Assembly: GCA_002393725.1 (NCBI GenBank)
Contig: DGTJ01000048.1
Location: forward strand, 14,078-20,183
Direction of reading: 5' to 3'
Length of the DNA stretch: 6,106 nt
DNA from: Prevotella sp. UBA4339
GTDB lineage: Bacteria; Bacteroidota; Bacteroidia; Bacteroidales; Bacteroidaceae
A model generated the notes under the pieces. The model did no database searches. It saw only the letters and a list, made by a program, of their open reading frames with translations, and had not been told where the DNA came from. The position numbers were made by a program, and so were the translations under genes. Shown one piece after another: positions 5,644 to 6,106 of the stretch (the first letter of the stretch is position 1; the number at the start of each line of letters is the position of its first letter).

Positions 5644-6106
5644 ATGGAATATAGTCAAAATTATTTTATGGTGGCACTGCAGCTGCTGGGTTCGCTCGGC
5701 CTGCTGATTTATGGTATGAGGATGATGAGTGAGGCTCTGCAGAAGATGGCAGGACCGCAGCTGAGACACATTCTCGGCAAGATGACCACCAATCGTATAA
5801 CCGGTATGCTGACGGGAATGCTCGTCACCTGTGCCGTGCAGTCGTCGTCGGCTACTACGGTGATGACCGTATCGTTCGTCTCGGCAGGACTGCTTACGCT
5901 GGCTCAGGCCATCTCGGTCATCATGGGTGCCAACATCGGCACTACGCTCACGGCGTGGATTATGTCGCTGGGTTATAACGTCGACCTTACCAGTGTGGTA
6001 TATCCCTCGTTCATGCTCGGCATCGTGCTTATCTACATGAAGCGGCAGCGATACGTGGGCGACTTCCTCTTCGGCACGGCATTCATGTTCCTCTCGCTGG
6101 TGATGC
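5644..6106 (+). CDS. Na+/phosphate cotransporter family protein, N-terminal part (cut by window end)
   Basis: The reading frame is open from ATG 5644 to the window edge, giving 154 complete codons. It begins MEYSQNYFMVALQLLGSLGL, with a first membrane segment at about 8-25 (LLGSLGLLIYGMRMMSEALQ). The diagnostic motifs of the Na/Pi-cotransporter II-type repeat are present: QSSSATT at 66-72 and GANIGTT at 95-101, within hydrophobic helices; further membrane segments lie near 119-132 and 141-154. Such proteins move inorganic phosphate across the inner membrane with sodium. Bacterial members often have a second copy of the repeat and a C-terminal PhoU-like domain, which would lie outside this window. 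It is driven by its own promoter just upstream. The substrate is inferred from the family; the family call is firm. Confidence 0.93.
   Translation, partial: MEYSQNYFMVALQLLGSLGLLIYGMRMMSEALQKMAGPQLRHILGKMTTNRITGMLTGMLVTCAVQSSSATTVMTVSFVSAGLLTLAQAISVIMGANIGTTLTAWIMSLGYNVDLTSVVYPSFMLGIVLIYMKRQRYVGDFLFGTAFMFLSLVM

Noticed and set aside
1..6106. CRISPR array, insertion sequence, phage or defence genes
   Set aside because: No spaced direct repeats, transposase, integrase, terminal inverted repeats or target duplications were seen on either strand.

Overview
This window looks like ordinary chromosome from a Bacteroidales bacterium, most likely a Prevotella-like genus. Three things point there. All three recognisable promoters have the Bacteroidetes -33/-7 form (TTG or TTTTG, 19-20 bp, TAnnTTTG). 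The genes start after A/T-rich leaders without clear Shine-Dalgarno sequences. The gene order rsfS-ftsH-cdsA is, from general knowledge, a familiar Bacteroidales arrangement. The genus is inferred; no ribosomal RNA or species marker is present.

Left half (13-3331, minus strand): a tight three-gene operon read right to left. It encodes RsfS (ribosome silencing factor), FtsH (membrane AAA+ zinc protease) and CdsA (CDP-diacylglycerol synthase), with gaps of 29 and 17 nt. It links ribosome shut-down, membrane protein quality control and phospholipid synthesis. A canonical promoter sits about 28 bp before rsfS.

Centre (3332-3650): a divergent intergenic region. Two almost mirror-image promoters fire outward, one into rsfS-ftsH-cdsA and one into a tRNA-Gln(CUG) gene, which ends in a strong intrinsic terminator.

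Right half (3651-6106, plus strand): two exported proteins of uncertain function lie in tandem with a 24-nt gap, followed by a perfect-stem terminator. The first resembles the DUF4380 / aldose-epimerase-like beta-sandwich proteins. The second has a DUF3857-like domain but lacks the transglutaminase half usual in longer relatives. After a promoter carrying two small dyads comes the N-terminal 154 residues of a Na+/phosphate cotransporter-family protein, cut off by the window end.

I see no mobile element, CRISPR array, phage gene or defence island, and no convincing new system. The items most worth a second look are the mirrored divergent promoter region, the short DUF3857 protein, the promoterless exported pair behind the tRNA terminator, the A31-C39 mismatch in the tRNA, and the dyads at the transporter promoter.
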